From positions 12,403,701 to 12,467,700 of the forward strand of contig NC_088783.1 of assembly GCF_958450345.1 (NCBI RefSeq): a stretch of 64,000 nt of DNA, written 5' to 3'. Made by a program: the position numbers and the translations under genes. The stretch comes from Calliphora vicina (taxonomy: Eukaryota > Arthropoda > Insecta > Diptera > Calliphoridae). Under the pieces are notes generated by a model, which was not told the origin of the DNA, ran no database searches, and worked only from the letters and a program-made list of their open reading frames with translations. Below, piece after piece: positions 1-10,940 of the stretch. How positions within the stretch are numbered: position 1 is the first letter of the stretch; each line of letters begins with the position of its first letter.

Positions 1-1555
1 TAAACATTTATAAAATTATACTAATAGTATTTGTATTTTACTAACAATAAGTTGTATTTTATTTATTATATAATGAATAGATTTTAAAATATTCTAATCA
101 ATATGAAAACATGTAATTATTTTCAAATTATATTTTTATAGTAAAAATTAAATATTAATTTAGTTTATTCAACTAGTTATGAATAAAATATTATTTTACT
201 TATTCGAAAATTTGTTGATAGATTGTATTCAAAGCAATTTTCTTTGAATAATTTTATTTCTCCAAAAAAAAGAAAAATATTTAAATATTCAACAAAAAAA
301 TTTAGAATACTTTTTTATTCATAGAAATTTTCTTTGAATAATTTTATTTGTGAAAATAAAGTCAAATATTTTAACAACAAATTTTTGAAAAATTTTATAA
401 AAAAATATTTTTGTTTGTGAAAATGAGCTCGGACGATAAAGATTTTTCTTCCGAGGATTATAAAAAAGATCCTTCGTTTGCTATAAATAAACAAAAACAA
501 TGCTCAAAAATAATTCAACGATATTTTGAACGTCTAATTTCACTTGCAGGGTTATTAAATAGCCCTAGGAGGAATGCCATGTAATACGATCATTTTGAAC
601 AACTAGTTACTTTAAAAACAGTTTTTAAAAATAATTCATGAATTTTGTTCTTCACAATTTAAATTAATAATACCCCTCCAATTGAAACCATTAATCTGTG
701 TCCATATTCTAGTGATAATCAATGATTAAGTAGTAGTTTTTAAAAATATAATATTAGATATCAGAGAACTAGGTTTCCAATTTCCCGGAATTTTTCCATT
801 CCCAAACTAAGAAAAAACAAGTTAAATCTGAAACAAATTTGTAATTCATTTCGAAAATAACTTTTTCAACTCAGAATGCAATCAGAGACATTTTACATCA
901 GTATTATTGTGAAATAAAAATATTCTTTAATATTTATTAGAATTATTTCTATTCAGTAATTTTTGGAAAAATAAATTTATTTGTTTCAAATTTGTGAGAA
1001 ATTAAAATATTTCTAAAGTTTTATTAGAATTATTTCTATTCAATCATTTTTTGTTTGAATAATTTTAGTTTTTTGTATTTTGTTTGAATAAATATTTCAA
1101 AGAAATTAGTTGATTTTATTTGTATCTAAATGAAATAAATTTTAATTTTATTCAACTTTGTTTTATTTGAATATATAAAATTTTACTATTTTCTAAAAAA
1201 ATATCAATATAATTTAATTAAACTAATATAAAATGATTTTATTTATAATTTATTTGGTTTTAAAAGATATAAATATGCATAAATTTAACTATAAATATTA
1301 TTAATAAATTAGACAAATATTTTATTTAACTAATAAATAATTTTGAAAATAAATAATTATAATTGGAAACAAAAACTAAAATAATATAAAAAATATTTAT
1401 ATTTTGTATTTTATTCACAAGTTACAGCTATGGTACTAAGGTTTCAAAATAAAAGGTTTCAAATGAAAAAATTCCGCATTTATAACTCTTTCAGCCACGC
1501 TTTTTGTGTATAAATTTAAAATCAAAACAATTGCATTTGCTTTAATCAAGGTTAG
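1..1555. other. AT-rich non-coding stretch
   Basis: Very AT-rich sequence with many short A and T runs and frequent stops in all frames. I see no gene, no terminal inverted repeats and no long tandem repeat. It could be intron of a gene lying further left or intergenic DNA. Confidence 0.6.
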
Positions 1556-1790
1556 TCTATATATATAAAAATATAATTGTCCATGTATGTAATGGCATCA
1601 CATGAGACCGGCTGGAGCGATTTGGCTGATTTTTAAAGAAAAAAAATTCAAAAATTCCGCGTAAAAATCGGAATTTTTTTTTTTGAGATCAATCAACTGT
1701 AATAAAAAAGCGCCCTAAAATATGCAGTAGAAATTTAGATATTTTATTTGCAAATAAATAAGAACAGGCCGGGCGAAGCTGGCCTTATTA
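1556..1790 (-). repeat. Short interspersed repeat R, copy 1 (SINE/RTE-3'-end-like)
   Basis: This is the reverse complement of a repeat seen again near 6.77, 31.80 and 34.43 kb. Shared landmarks are the GC-rich head (GGCTTCGCCCGG type, here at 1768-1787), a middle with ATTTGCAAATAAAATAT, and a tail reading CAGCCAAATCGCTCCAGCC, then TCACGTGATGCCATTACAT and a TA-rich end. Such tails resemble 3' ends of RTE-type non-LTR retrotransposons or SINEs that use them. The class is inferred; repetition of the unit is seen directly. Confidence 0.6.
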
Positions 1791-1853
1791 TAAAAAGTAA
1801 GAAAAAATAAATCAAAACATAAAAACACACCCCATTCCAAGGTTTTTTGTGAA

Positions 1854-1881
1854 GTGGGTGGTTAGTTTACTAACCACCCAC
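1854..1881. other. Perfect hairpin with 13-bp arms
   Basis: GTGGGTGGTTAGT is followed by two bases and its exact reverse complement. A further partial repeat (GGTGGTGGTTAGTAAAG) and two ACCGATCG motifs follow directly. No gene is associated. It may be the terminal hairpin of a mobile element. Confidence 0.6.
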
Positions 1882-1899
1882 GGTGGTGGTTAGTAAAGT

Positions 1900-3620
1900 G
1901 ACCGATCGACCAAAAAAACCGATCGAATAAACTTCGAAAGAACATTTCAGGCTGAACCTCGTAGGTATATAATATGAAATATATTACATAGATATGAGGG
2001 TAAAGGTAATTGTATGATATACATACTCTCCTCATATATTTACTTACTACTTGTTGAATGTATTCCATTCGTATGTGTCTCCATACAATTTGTGGTATAA
2101 TCCCACATGATAAAACTGATGGTGAATAATGAATGAACTTTTTTTTGTTTGATTTTTTTTTTTTGTTCAATTGATGGATGGCGCACGGAAGTTTTTAAAT
2201 GACAAAGATAAACAAAATTTCGAAATCTTTCGAAATTCTTTGGATCTGTGTAATAAAATAAAAAACAAAAAAAATAATAATAAAAAAGAACAAAAGAAAA
2301 GATTTCCATAAAATGCATAAGCACAGACAATGCTAACTAAGTGTTTTGTAAAAGAATATTTATGGAAAAATGAGCATTAATATTTTTGTCGTAATTTCTT
2401 GCTAATAAGATTTAATTTCGTTTTTTTTTATTTAATGTATTTAATGTATGTATGTATGTCCATTTAAAATGCTTTATAACAATGTTCATTTTTTTTTTTT
2501 TAATAATTATCTGTTAAATTACATGCATACATATACATATATTTCTTTCTAATCTAATAACTTCTTTAAATGCTTACCACTTTCACACCATAAAAAAATC
2601 TATTATTATTATTTATTTTTTTAATAAATTGCTAACATAATTTTGCAATTACACCTTCCTGGTTCAATGTATTGTATAATTTTTTCTTTAATGCAAACAA
2701 GTTTTGGCAAATGTTTGAACTTCGCACAATTAATACACCCTACGTTTGATAATGTCAGTTGATCAGGCTCCATTTTAATATATTTTTGGACGATTCGACA
2801 TACATATATGTGCTCTTTGCAATGAAGATAGAAGTCAATTGGTTACTTTATACATCCCAGGTATTAAAGCGTGATGTCAATTGTCATTTTAGTGTCTCTA
2901 AGTAATCTAGGTTGTAGCCACTTTTTGTTTTTTTTGTTTGTACTATACTTTACGAAGTAGTTATTTTACCCACCAGAAGTAGCTTATTGAAGAGCCAATT
3001 GTCACTAAATGTCCTTTTATAATGAGTAGTTTATTCGTTGTAATTTATGTAGACTCACTTAATTTTCATCTAGAACACTAATTCTGTAACTAGTTGTGAT
3101 CCAATGATAAGTAAAATCACTAGTTCGGGACACTTAGCTGGAACTGCAGGAATACATTCAGTATCAATGTAGGGAATATATAAGTTTGTCATTCCGTTTA
3201 ATTTTCATTTGCGACCTCATAAAGTAACAAATTCATAACTACCTCGATTTTCTAATCAAAATTTATACAATTATAAGCTTTTGGAAGCTACAAGTTAACG
3301 TAAATAACTAAAAAAATCTGTTCTAAATACTTTCAGAATTATCTGTAGAGATATAAGCGAAAAACTAACATTTATGGGCGACGCCTACTTTTAAGTGGGC
3401 GTGGCTTTTAACTTATATCTTGAAGGGTATTTTGAAAACCTTTCTAAAGAATCATAACACAACTTAGGAATTTCGTTCCACATTGTGCCAATTGTAAAAT
3501 TCCTCTACACCGTCCATTTAAAGGAATACTAAGGGGTCTCAAAATAGTGCACCTCAGACATGTAAATTTATAGTACATTCTTGAAGCCATTGATTAGGCC
3601 TATAAAAAACATAGTGAATA
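1900..3620. other. Non-coding AT-rich stretch with a small INE-1-like fragment
   Basis: No gene is recognisable. A short tract of TATG repeats lies near 2440. About 3178-3236 matches part of the INE-1-like repeat (AGTTTGTCATTCCG then a CCTCATAAAGT segment). A GC-richer patch at 3375-3412 (GGGCGACGCC, GTGGGCGTGGC) is unexplained. Confidence 0.5.
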
Positions 3621-3668
3621 GAAGAACTGCTCATCTTTTGAGGCCAACAACGAATCTAGCTAATATGA

Positions 3669-4146
3669 ACAAGTATGAGAGCTATATTTTGCTGTGTCCA
3701 ATCTTATATACCCTTCACGAAATTGTATTTTTTTTTAATTAAAAATTTTTTTTTTTGTAAAAAGAATTTATGACAAAAAAATTTTTAGATAAAAAAAAAA
3801 TCGGGTTTAAAAATTTTAGGTCCAACTTACTATAGCCTTATATATATCGTTGCAATGTACTTTGAAATATCTATCATTAGATATCCATATTGTCTATATT
3901 AATGACTTAGTAATCTAGATATAGATAAAAAATAGGCCAAAAATCGAGGTTGTCCCGTTTTTACATATCTCAGCCATTTGTAGGCCGATTTTGTCGATTT
4001 TAAATGGAAATATATTGATGTAAGAATCATGTATGTAAGTTGTTTGGGGGCTACGGAAAGTTGATTTCAACATACATACGGACATGGCTATATCGACTTC
4101 GCTATCTATAACGATACTCTTGCCACTCATGGTGAAGGGTATAAAA
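3669..4146 (+). mobile_element. INE-1/mini-me-like element inserted in mariner copy 1
   Basis: The left end has GAGAGCTATATT, a TGCTGTG core and TATATACCCTTCACG. The right end has CACTCATGGTGAAGGGTATA. These near-terminal TATACCCTTCACC inverted motifs, the internal TCTATATTAATGACTTAGTAAT block and the CCGTCTGT-type tract define a family seen at least six times here. The mariner host sequence AATATGA resumes as ACTCTGTTCC on the other side, as in uninterrupted copy 2 near 7478. Assignment to the INE-1/mini-me (DINE, Helentron-derived) class is inferred from terminal layout and GTCY tracts. Confidence 0.7.
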
Positions 4147-4491
4147 ACTCTGTTCCAATGTGAAGCGTATCCCAGAGAGGGAGTTCTGCATTGATCGAAA
4201 CAAATAGTAGTTGGACGGGGCAAGGTCTAGACTATAAAGCGGGTGAAGCAAAAATTCCCAACCACTTCTTTTTAAATAATTTTTAACATGTATTGCAACA
4301 TGTGGCCGAGTGTTGTCATGATGGAATATTTACGGTTTCATGTCTGGCCACTTACAGGGTACAGGGTCCCTGTGATGGTCAAGCCAGATTTCAGCACCTC
4401 ATAATAGATAAGACACTTTTGTTCTCACCCCTTTTGCTACGATCTCTTACTCTTCGGGTTACCGTAATTGTTCCATTTTTCATAGCAAGTA

Positions 4492-4644
4492 CACAGAAAA
4501 AATTATATTTCAATTCAAACATTTATCACATATTGAACTGGTTTCAATTATTTCATAATTAAATCAAGTATTCATGTGCTCAAAAACAAAATTTATGTGA
4601 TATATGTTTGAATTGAAACGGTTTAAAAAATAGTTTTTTCTGTG
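4492..4644. mobile_element. 153-bp TA-flanked MITE inside mariner copy 1
   Basis: The ends read CACAGAAAAAA and TTTTTTCTGTG and the repeat continues inward with TTTCAATTCAAACA and its complement. TA flanks both sides (4490-4491 and 4645-4646). The sister mariner copy at about 8690 has the undisturbed site (GCAAGTAATGATTCG read on the matching strand), so the insertion duplicated exactly TA. That is the signature of a Tc1/mariner-mobilised MITE. Confidence 0.9.
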
Positions 4645-5172
4645 TAATGATTCGAACATGCAAAATCGTGTTTCAAGGTCTCTCGGCTTCAATTCGTATG
4701 GTACCCAATTTCTGCTTGCAAACGTTTTGAAATTGCTGCTTGAGTATCTCCCAATGATTTTGCAAGCTCTTGATCTGTTTTTCAACAATCTTCATGGAGC
4801 AATGCCTCCATTTCTTGGTCTTCAAACTTCAAAATCAGCACTTCTGAACTGCATAATCCATCTCTCGCACGTTGAAACATATTCACCATAAGCTTTGGTG
4901 ATCAGTCGTTGTGCTTCAGCGGCACTTTTTTTTGTCATTTTAAAGAAGTAAAGCGAAACTTCCTGCATATGACACTATGTTGGCATAAAATTCGACATTT
5001 TCGAAGCAAAGAAAAAAATAGTTGTTTACATTATAATGATCAATAACTAAGTGACAATAAATGACAGATATGTACCCTTAAAAATAACATATAATTTATT
5101 AAAAACAGAAACCGCATTGAAAAGATACGCCATCTATTGTAAATCCTGCATTTTTAAGTCATACGCCCAATA

Positions 5173-6768
5173 AAATTTTAATAAAATCTGAAATTCGAAT
5201 CCTTTTTTCTTAAAACTAACAAACAAACAAACAATCTAATATTGAATTCAAACTCTGTTAAGTTTTGAGAAGCCTTTGAAAATTGTTAGATTGAGATGTT
5301 AGAGATCTAACTTTATATTTTTTAGGTTTGAGAATAACATTTGTTTTAAAATTCAGACAATAACACTTTTTGAAAAAATGCATGGTTTTCTTAAATCAAA
5401 TTTAACTGTTTATCTGTTCAACCTCTGTTTAGATTGGAGAAACCTTTGAGAATTAGGTTTGACCTTTGATTTTAAGTTTGTTATGACTTTCATAAATACT
5501 GATAATTTTAACAAATCGTAAAATTTCTCAAGGCATAGGAAATTGTTTTATGAATTTATAAGCTCATTGTTCCAATTTAATAAAAAAATTAATCTTAAAA
5601 TTTCTGTATGATTCACTTCACTTAAATTAATTTAATTCAAAACACGAAAAATAAAATTACAGTTTGTTTATAAACAATAAATAAATAAATTAGTTAAATC
5701 TTTATTTAACAGGAAGTTTGGTGATCAGAAAATGAAATTTAAATTCCATTAAACCAGTGTCTAAAACAAATTACAAATTCAATCTGTTCAATATGATTGA
5801 AACCGATAATGTAGGGGTCTCTATAAAACGTTTTGTAACGTTCAAATTCTCTCGGTCAAAAACTTAAATTTTTATTTTTTTGTTTAATTGTTAATAGCAA
5901 AATTTTGTTAATCATTATTTTTGTGTTGTTGTTTTTTTTGTTTGTATGTTTTTGTTATGTAAAACAAATTTAAACTCCAGTTTAACAAGAATAATGTGAA
6001 ACACGTGATTTGAAAATTGTTGTTTTTTATTTTCAACGCTTAATTTAAATAAATTACGTTTTATGGTTTAATATGTAGGTATTTATTTTTATTTGAAATT
6101 TATTTATTTCTTTTTTTCAAAAAACTATGATTGTTTACATGAGTTTAACAAAACTGGCTGGCAGGTTTCATTTATCTTTGTTTATTTCATTTAATTTTAT
6201 TTGATTTTTTTAATTCATTTATTTCTTATTATGATTATAGTATTGAGAATTTAAACTTTATTATAAAGTTTCATTAGTTAAAATTGTTTATTCTACAATA
6301 ATTATTTGTTGCGTGTAAAAATAAACTTTTAACTGCAATATCCCTGAGAATTTCAATTTAAATTTTTATTATTTTTTTTTTTAACAATTTTCACACTTTT
6401 TTTGTGTGAAATTAGAATTTATAATTAAATATAATTTTTATATTAGCATACAACAAGCTTGTGACCCATTTACTGGTGATAAAATATGAGTCACTCTGCT
6501 ATTAATTAACAACATATGAAAAATTAATATGAATGAATGTTAAAATATGAAAATGATTTGCAAAATTCAAATGTTTATTATATAATTAACATATTAAGTG
6601 TTTGTCAATGTTAGAAATAACTTTTAAATATTTAACTGTTATAATATTTTAGAGCCAAAAATAAGCTGTTGATGTTCTTAACTAGAATTAAAGTTTATTT
6701 TATTTGAGTTTTCTGAAATATGCTTTGTCTAAGTAGAGCCTTCAGATCTCATTAATTTATATTATAAA
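5173..6768. other. Non-coding AT-rich stretch
   Basis: No convincing exon, inverted-repeat element or tandem array was found. The sequence has long T runs and scattered AACAAACA-type simple sequence. Confidence 0.5.
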
Positions 6769-7107
6769 CTAGTTGACCGCCCCGGCTTCGCCCGGTAGCA
6801 TTTACTAATGTTAGTTCTTCAAGTTTCTCCAACCCAAATACACCTGCCTGTTCTTATTTATTTGCAAATAAAATATCTAAATTTGTACTGCATACTTTAG
6901 GGAGCTTTTTTATTACAGTTGACTGGACTCCAAAAAAATTCCGAGTTTTATACGGAATTTTTAATTTTTTTCTTTACAAACCATCTCCTGGAAATTTCGA
7001 ATCGAATAAAAAAAATCAGCCAAATCGCTTCAGCCGTTCTCACGTGATGCCATTACATACTTGGACCATTTCATTTGTATATATATAGAAGATATAGATA
7101 GATAACA
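6769..7107 (+). repeat. Short interspersed repeat R, copy 2 (full length)
   Basis: It begins ACTAGTTGACCGCCCCGGC and ends with CACGTGATGCCATTACAT and a TATATATAGAAGATATAGAT tail. The copy at 31.80 kb starts at the same base, so both look full length at about 335 bp. No open reading frame is present. The GC-rich head contrasts sharply with the surroundings. Confidence 0.7.
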
Positions 7108-7109
7108 GG

Positions 7110-7240
7110 GGTTCTCACAAGCATTGGCTTGACCCATTCCATTTAAATCACGGCTCATTTGTCTTTGTATTCTCCCAGCGGTAAAATATGCAGTATACCC
7201 AGGAAATACCAGCCCCATTGCAAAATCGCCAAGGCCTTGC
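7110..7240 (-). other. Unrecognised GC-richer segment
   Basis: About 130 bp of moderate GC, with a 62-codon open frame on the minus strand (start near 7218, about MGLVFPGYTAYFTAGRIQRQ at its beginning). I recognise no domain and see no splice-site support. It could be a fragment of a retrotransposon coding region or chance. Confidence 0.2.
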
Positions 7241-7294
7241 CTACCCGCTTAGAGGTCCGGTAGAAGGCCTACTTAGGATGATGCTGAGTATTTA

Positions 7295-8325
7295 TTGGGT
7301 ATATGACTTAAAATTGCGTAATTTTTAAAAATATTTAGCTTTTATTTTGAAACGTTTGTACAATATAAATTTATTCAATTGTTAGATATCGCCATTTTCC
7401 ATCTTTCTTGCAACAAAGATGGAAAATGGCGAGCCAAAAGAACTGCTCATGTTTTGAGGACAAGAACGAATCAAGCCAATATGAGATACTCTGTTGCAAA
7501 GTGAATATATCCCAAAGAGAATGTTCTGCCTCCAGAGAGAACGTTCGTATCAAATAGTAGTCGAGTAATCGGTCTGGACTATGAGGCAAAACTTCCCAAC
7601 CATTTCGTTCTAAATAGTCTTCAACATGAAGTTGTCATGATGGAATATTACGGTTTTATGTCTGGCCACATATTCTGGGATTTTTCGGCCAAAGCTCGCT
7701 TTAAACGAATCAGTTGCGTTCGGTACATGTGATGGTCTTGCCAGATTTCAGAAGCGCCTTGGATATCTGGCTTTGGTATCGATTCGAGTAGTGGAATGGA
7801 TCTTTTTTCCACCGCATGTAATGATTCTGTGCAAAAATGATTTTCTTTATTTAGCGTTCACGTAGCATTTCAGACATACAAAATCGTCTTTCAATTTGTG
7901 TGGTACACAATTTTCGTGGATAAATCCTGTAGCTCGCAATGATTTTGTTGAGCTTGACAACAATCTTCATGGAGTAATGCCTCCAATCCTTTTGGTTGAC
8001 TGGGCGAACTTTGTCTTTCGTGTCAAAATCACCACTTCTGAACCGGACAAACCATCTCTCGCACGCTGAAACCGATGGAACACATTCACCATAAGCTTCG
8101 GTGAGCAATCGGTGTGCTTCAGCGGCACTTTTGTTTCAAATTAAAGAAGTAAAGCTGAACTTCGCGCATATGACGCTTTGTTGGCATAAAATTCGAAATT
8201 TTCGAAGCAAAAAAACTTTGTTGTTTACACTATAATACTCAATAACTAACTGAGAATAAATCAAGTTATTAGAAACAAATTTAATTTAACGCTGTAAATC
8301 CCACATTTTTAAGTCATAAACCAAA
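7295..8325 (-). mobile_element. Mauritiana-type mariner, copy 2, both termini present
   Basis: The outer ends read TTGGGTATATGACTTAAAA at 7295 and, inverted, TTTGGTTTATGACTTAAAAA at 8325, each next to TA. Minus-strand frames give mariner pieces: LTEAYGECVPSVSACERWF and FRSGDFDTKDKVRP near 8100-7990, then RLLDYYLIRTFSLEAEHSL near 7560 and FFWLAIFHLC near 7430. The length of about 1.03 kb is short against the family norm of about 1.3 kb, so internal deletion has occurred. Frameshifts show it is a dead copy. A local 18-bp inverted duplication lies at 7389-7432. Confidence 0.88.
7389..7432. other. Perfect 18-bp-arm hairpin inside mariner copy 2
   Basis: The arm TCGCCATTTTCCATCTTT at 7389-7406 is repeated exactly in inverted orientation at 7415-7432 with an 8-base loop. 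The sister mariner copies lack the second arm at this place, so the hairpin is a later local event. Confidence 0.85.
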
Positions 8326-8339
8326 TATTTTTTTACTGT

Positions 8340-9305
8340 TAAAATGTTTATGTGGTCCATTATGGTGAATGTGGTCCATCGGTTTCAACATGCGGAGATG
8401 GTTTGTGGGGTTCAGAAGTAGTGACTTTGACATGGAATACAAGCCAGCCAAAAAAGTTTGAAGACCAAGAATTGGAGGGCAGTACTACATGAAGATTGTT
8501 GTCAAACTCAACAAGAGCTGCCAAAATCATTCAATCAATCAGCAATTTCAAAACGTTTGCGAGATGCAGAATTCATCAAAAAGCAGTGAATTTGGGTACC
8601 ACCCGAATTGAAGTCGAGAGACCTCGAAAGACGATTTTGCAAGTTCGAAATAATGTTTGAACGCTATAAAAGAAAATGATTTGCACCGAATCATTACTTG
8701 CGATAAAAAATGGATCCATTACGATTACACGAAGCGTAAGAAATCGTGCGTGAAGACACCAAAGCCAAATACCCATGGCGGATTTGGGGGGGGGGGAATT
8801 TCCTATTTCACCCCCTCTGGATCCGCGCCTGCGCTAAGGTAATGCTCTGTATTTGGTGGGTCCAAAAAGGTTCTATCTATTATTAGCTGCTGAAATCTGA
8901 CCATGCCATCACTGGGAACCTGTACCGAACACAACTGATTCGTTTGAAGAGAGCGTTGGCCGAAAAACGTCCAGAATGAAACCGTCATATTCCATCATGG
9001 CAACGCTACGCCACATGTTGTAAACTATTTAGAAATAAGTGGTTGGGAAGTTTTGCCTCAACCGCTTTATAGTCCAGATGCAAAACGCTCTATCTGGGAT
9101 AGAGTATCCAATATTGGCTTGATTCGTTCTTGGCCTCAAAAGATCAGCAGTTCTGTTGACTTGAAATCAATATGTTGCCAGAAAGATGGGAAAGGGTCAC
9201 AGCTAACAATGGCCAATACTTTGAATAAATTAATATTGAACAAATGTTTCAAAATAAAAGCAAAAAATTTAAAAAAAGTCCCTCATTTTTAAGTCATTCA
9301 CCCAA
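8340..9305 (+). mobile_element. Mauritiana-type mariner, copy 3, 5'-truncated
   Basis: Plus-strand frames show degraded transposase: RIITCDKKWIHYDYTKRKKS near 8690-8745, LCIWWVQKGSIYYELLKSDH near 8850-8905, LYRTQLIRLKRALAEKRPE near 8930-8975, and IRSWPQKISSS followed by PERWERVTANNGQYFE-like sequence near 9120-9230. The right end reads inward TTGGGTGAATGACTTAAAAA with TA outside (9306-9307). The N-terminal terminus is missing. A GC-rich 50-60-bp insertion lies at about 8776-8833. It is opposite in orientation to copies 1 and 2. Confidence 0.88.
8776..8833. repeat. GC-rich inverted-repeat insertion in mariner copy 3
   Basis: GGCGGATTTGGGGGGGGG and CACCCCCTCTGGATCCGC form an imperfect inverted repeat around a short AT spacer. 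Mariner coding sequence lies on both sides and no sister copy has this segment. It is by far the most GC-rich patch nearby. A very short MITE is the simplest reading. Confidence 0.55.
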
Positions 9306-9856
9306 TATAATTAATTGTTACGATCTCCATTTTACACTAACCTCTAAAAAACTGTTTGGTTTTAAAAATTTCTCATTTATATTCTAATTTGTTTATTAAT
9401 TTAACCCTAAAGTCACAATTACGTTTAAATATTCATGTATCAACAAATATCATGCATAAATTTTAATTTCAATAGAAATTTATTTATTAATTATTGTTTT
9501 ATCTTTTGTTTGTACATATTTATAATTTCAAATAAAAATTTATATTACCGTGGTTATAGTTTTCCTTGAATTTTCAAGATTTAATTTAAAAAAAATGGGG
9601 ATGTTGCGGTTATAAACAATTTATTAAACAATTAATTTTATGTGTCTTTGAATTTAATTGTAGGTTTTGTCTATAGCTAAATTGTAGTAGAGAGGGTAGG
9701 CAGAGTGGCAAAATATTAAGTTAACGATTTTAAGCGTTTATAAAATAAACATTTGATTAGACATGAGTGAGTTAAATTTAAACGTTTTTAAAAAAAATCT
9801 AATAAACTTTGTAATGATAGTATGTAATGAACAAAAACCCCTATGACTTACTTTAA
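9306..9856. other. Non-coding AT-rich stretch
   Basis: No gene or repeat structure recognised between mariner copy 3 and the piggyBac-type element. Confidence 0.5.
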
Positions 9857-10291
9857 CCCTTTGTCGACCGACGGTACTTATAGGTACCATAACAATAATA
9901 AGCTTACAAAATGAAAACAAAACATTTTTTGACCCTTTTTGCTCAAAAGTTCTTTGAAGTACTCTATCAACTTTGGAATAATATATATTTTTTGCCTATT
10001 CGCAAACTCGCTTACCCATACCCCACAATAATTCTCATTGTGGGGTTTATTTATGTTGTAATGACGAAAAATACTGTTTCGTAAAATACCATAAAATTGA
10101 CTTGTAATAGAAAATTTTATAAAAGTTACAAAACTAATCAATATATTAATAAAATGTAAACGAAAATCTATGAGTTTTTTATCTTTTGGCTGACCCAACG
10201 GTACCAGGTCCCTTTCGGTACCTTGCAGGTCCTCCAATTTTATAAAAAAATAAAACTTTTTCAACGATTTAAAGCCTTGGTCCACAAAGGG
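9857..10291. mobile_element. piggyBac-type MITE, 435 bp
   Basis: The ends are CCCTTTGTCGACC and the complement of CCCTTTGTGGACC, 13 bp with one mismatch. TTAA precedes the left end (9853-9856) and a decayed TTAT follows the right end. CCCTTT termini next to TTAA are characteristic of the piggyBac superfamily. GGTACC motifs recur near both ends, and a hairpin with 9-bp arms (CCCCACAAT) lies at 10021-10045. The open frames across it are low-complexity and are not a transposase. Confidence 0.75.
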
Positions 10292-10940
10292 TTATAAATA
10301 TTTAGCTATATTATATATTTTTTTAAAAAAACTTAGGCTATTTAATAGAGCGTTAACCTTTTTATGTGTAAATTCTCTTAAGCCAGCTTAAAACTGGTTC
10401 AAATCTTAACATCATACTCTGAAAATGACCCTGATCAATCTTCTTTAACTAATAACAGCCAGCAGCAGCAGGTTTCCTAGAACAATTTTAAACAATTTGA
10501 TTGTTTTCAGTTTAAAGCATTTAACTCAAAACTAAGTAAGTGAATGAATGAATAAGTAAATGAATAAATGATGATGAGTAAATTATAATTATCATAGATA
10601 ATAATCAGCATCATACATAATTTCATGCTTGATTTTCTGTTAAATATTTTAAATATTTATTTAGTGTTATTAAACGTTTAAACGTTATTTAAATTTAGCT
10701 ATTTATTAGCTTAGTAATAAATGCCATGCAAATGACATTCGTATATGCCATATAATTTCTTTAAATAGATTTATTTGCTTGCGGATTTTTTTATTTGGTC
10801 AAGTGCAATGTGTTATAGAAATCATGTGCTTAAACAAAGGTTAAATTTATTATAGAAATTTTTTTGTAGGATTTCCAAATGTTGGTATATATTTAAAATC
10901 TTTTGTAAAGATAGCAGTAGATTTTAGCAACCATGATCGT
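10292..10940. other. Non-coding AT-rich stretch
   Basis: No gene recognised. There is a simple GAATGAATGAATAAGTAAATG tract near 10540, given here only as a low-complexity note. Confidence 0.45.

Larger units (their letters stand above)
3622..5170 (-). mobile_element. Mauritiana-type mariner, copy 1, degraded and twice interrupted
   Basis: Reading the minus strand, fragments of a mariner transposase are visible: the start MTKKSAAEAQRLITKAYGEY then CERW near 4940-4870, a segment around MENVSTCERW, WVPYELKPRDLETRF near 4720, and LFRSMQNALSGIRFT near 4200. The N-terminal-side terminus at about 5140-5170 reads TTGGGCGTATGACTTAAAAA inward and is followed by TA, as in the other copies. Frameshifts and stops make it inactive. 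An INE-1-like element (3669-4146) and a 153-bp MITE (4492-4644) sit inside it. The copy appears to lose its C-terminal end near 3620. Confidence 0.85.

Noticed and set aside
9878..10285. 135-codon minus-strand frame
   Set aside because: It lies wholly within the piggyBac-type MITE and resembles no transposase.
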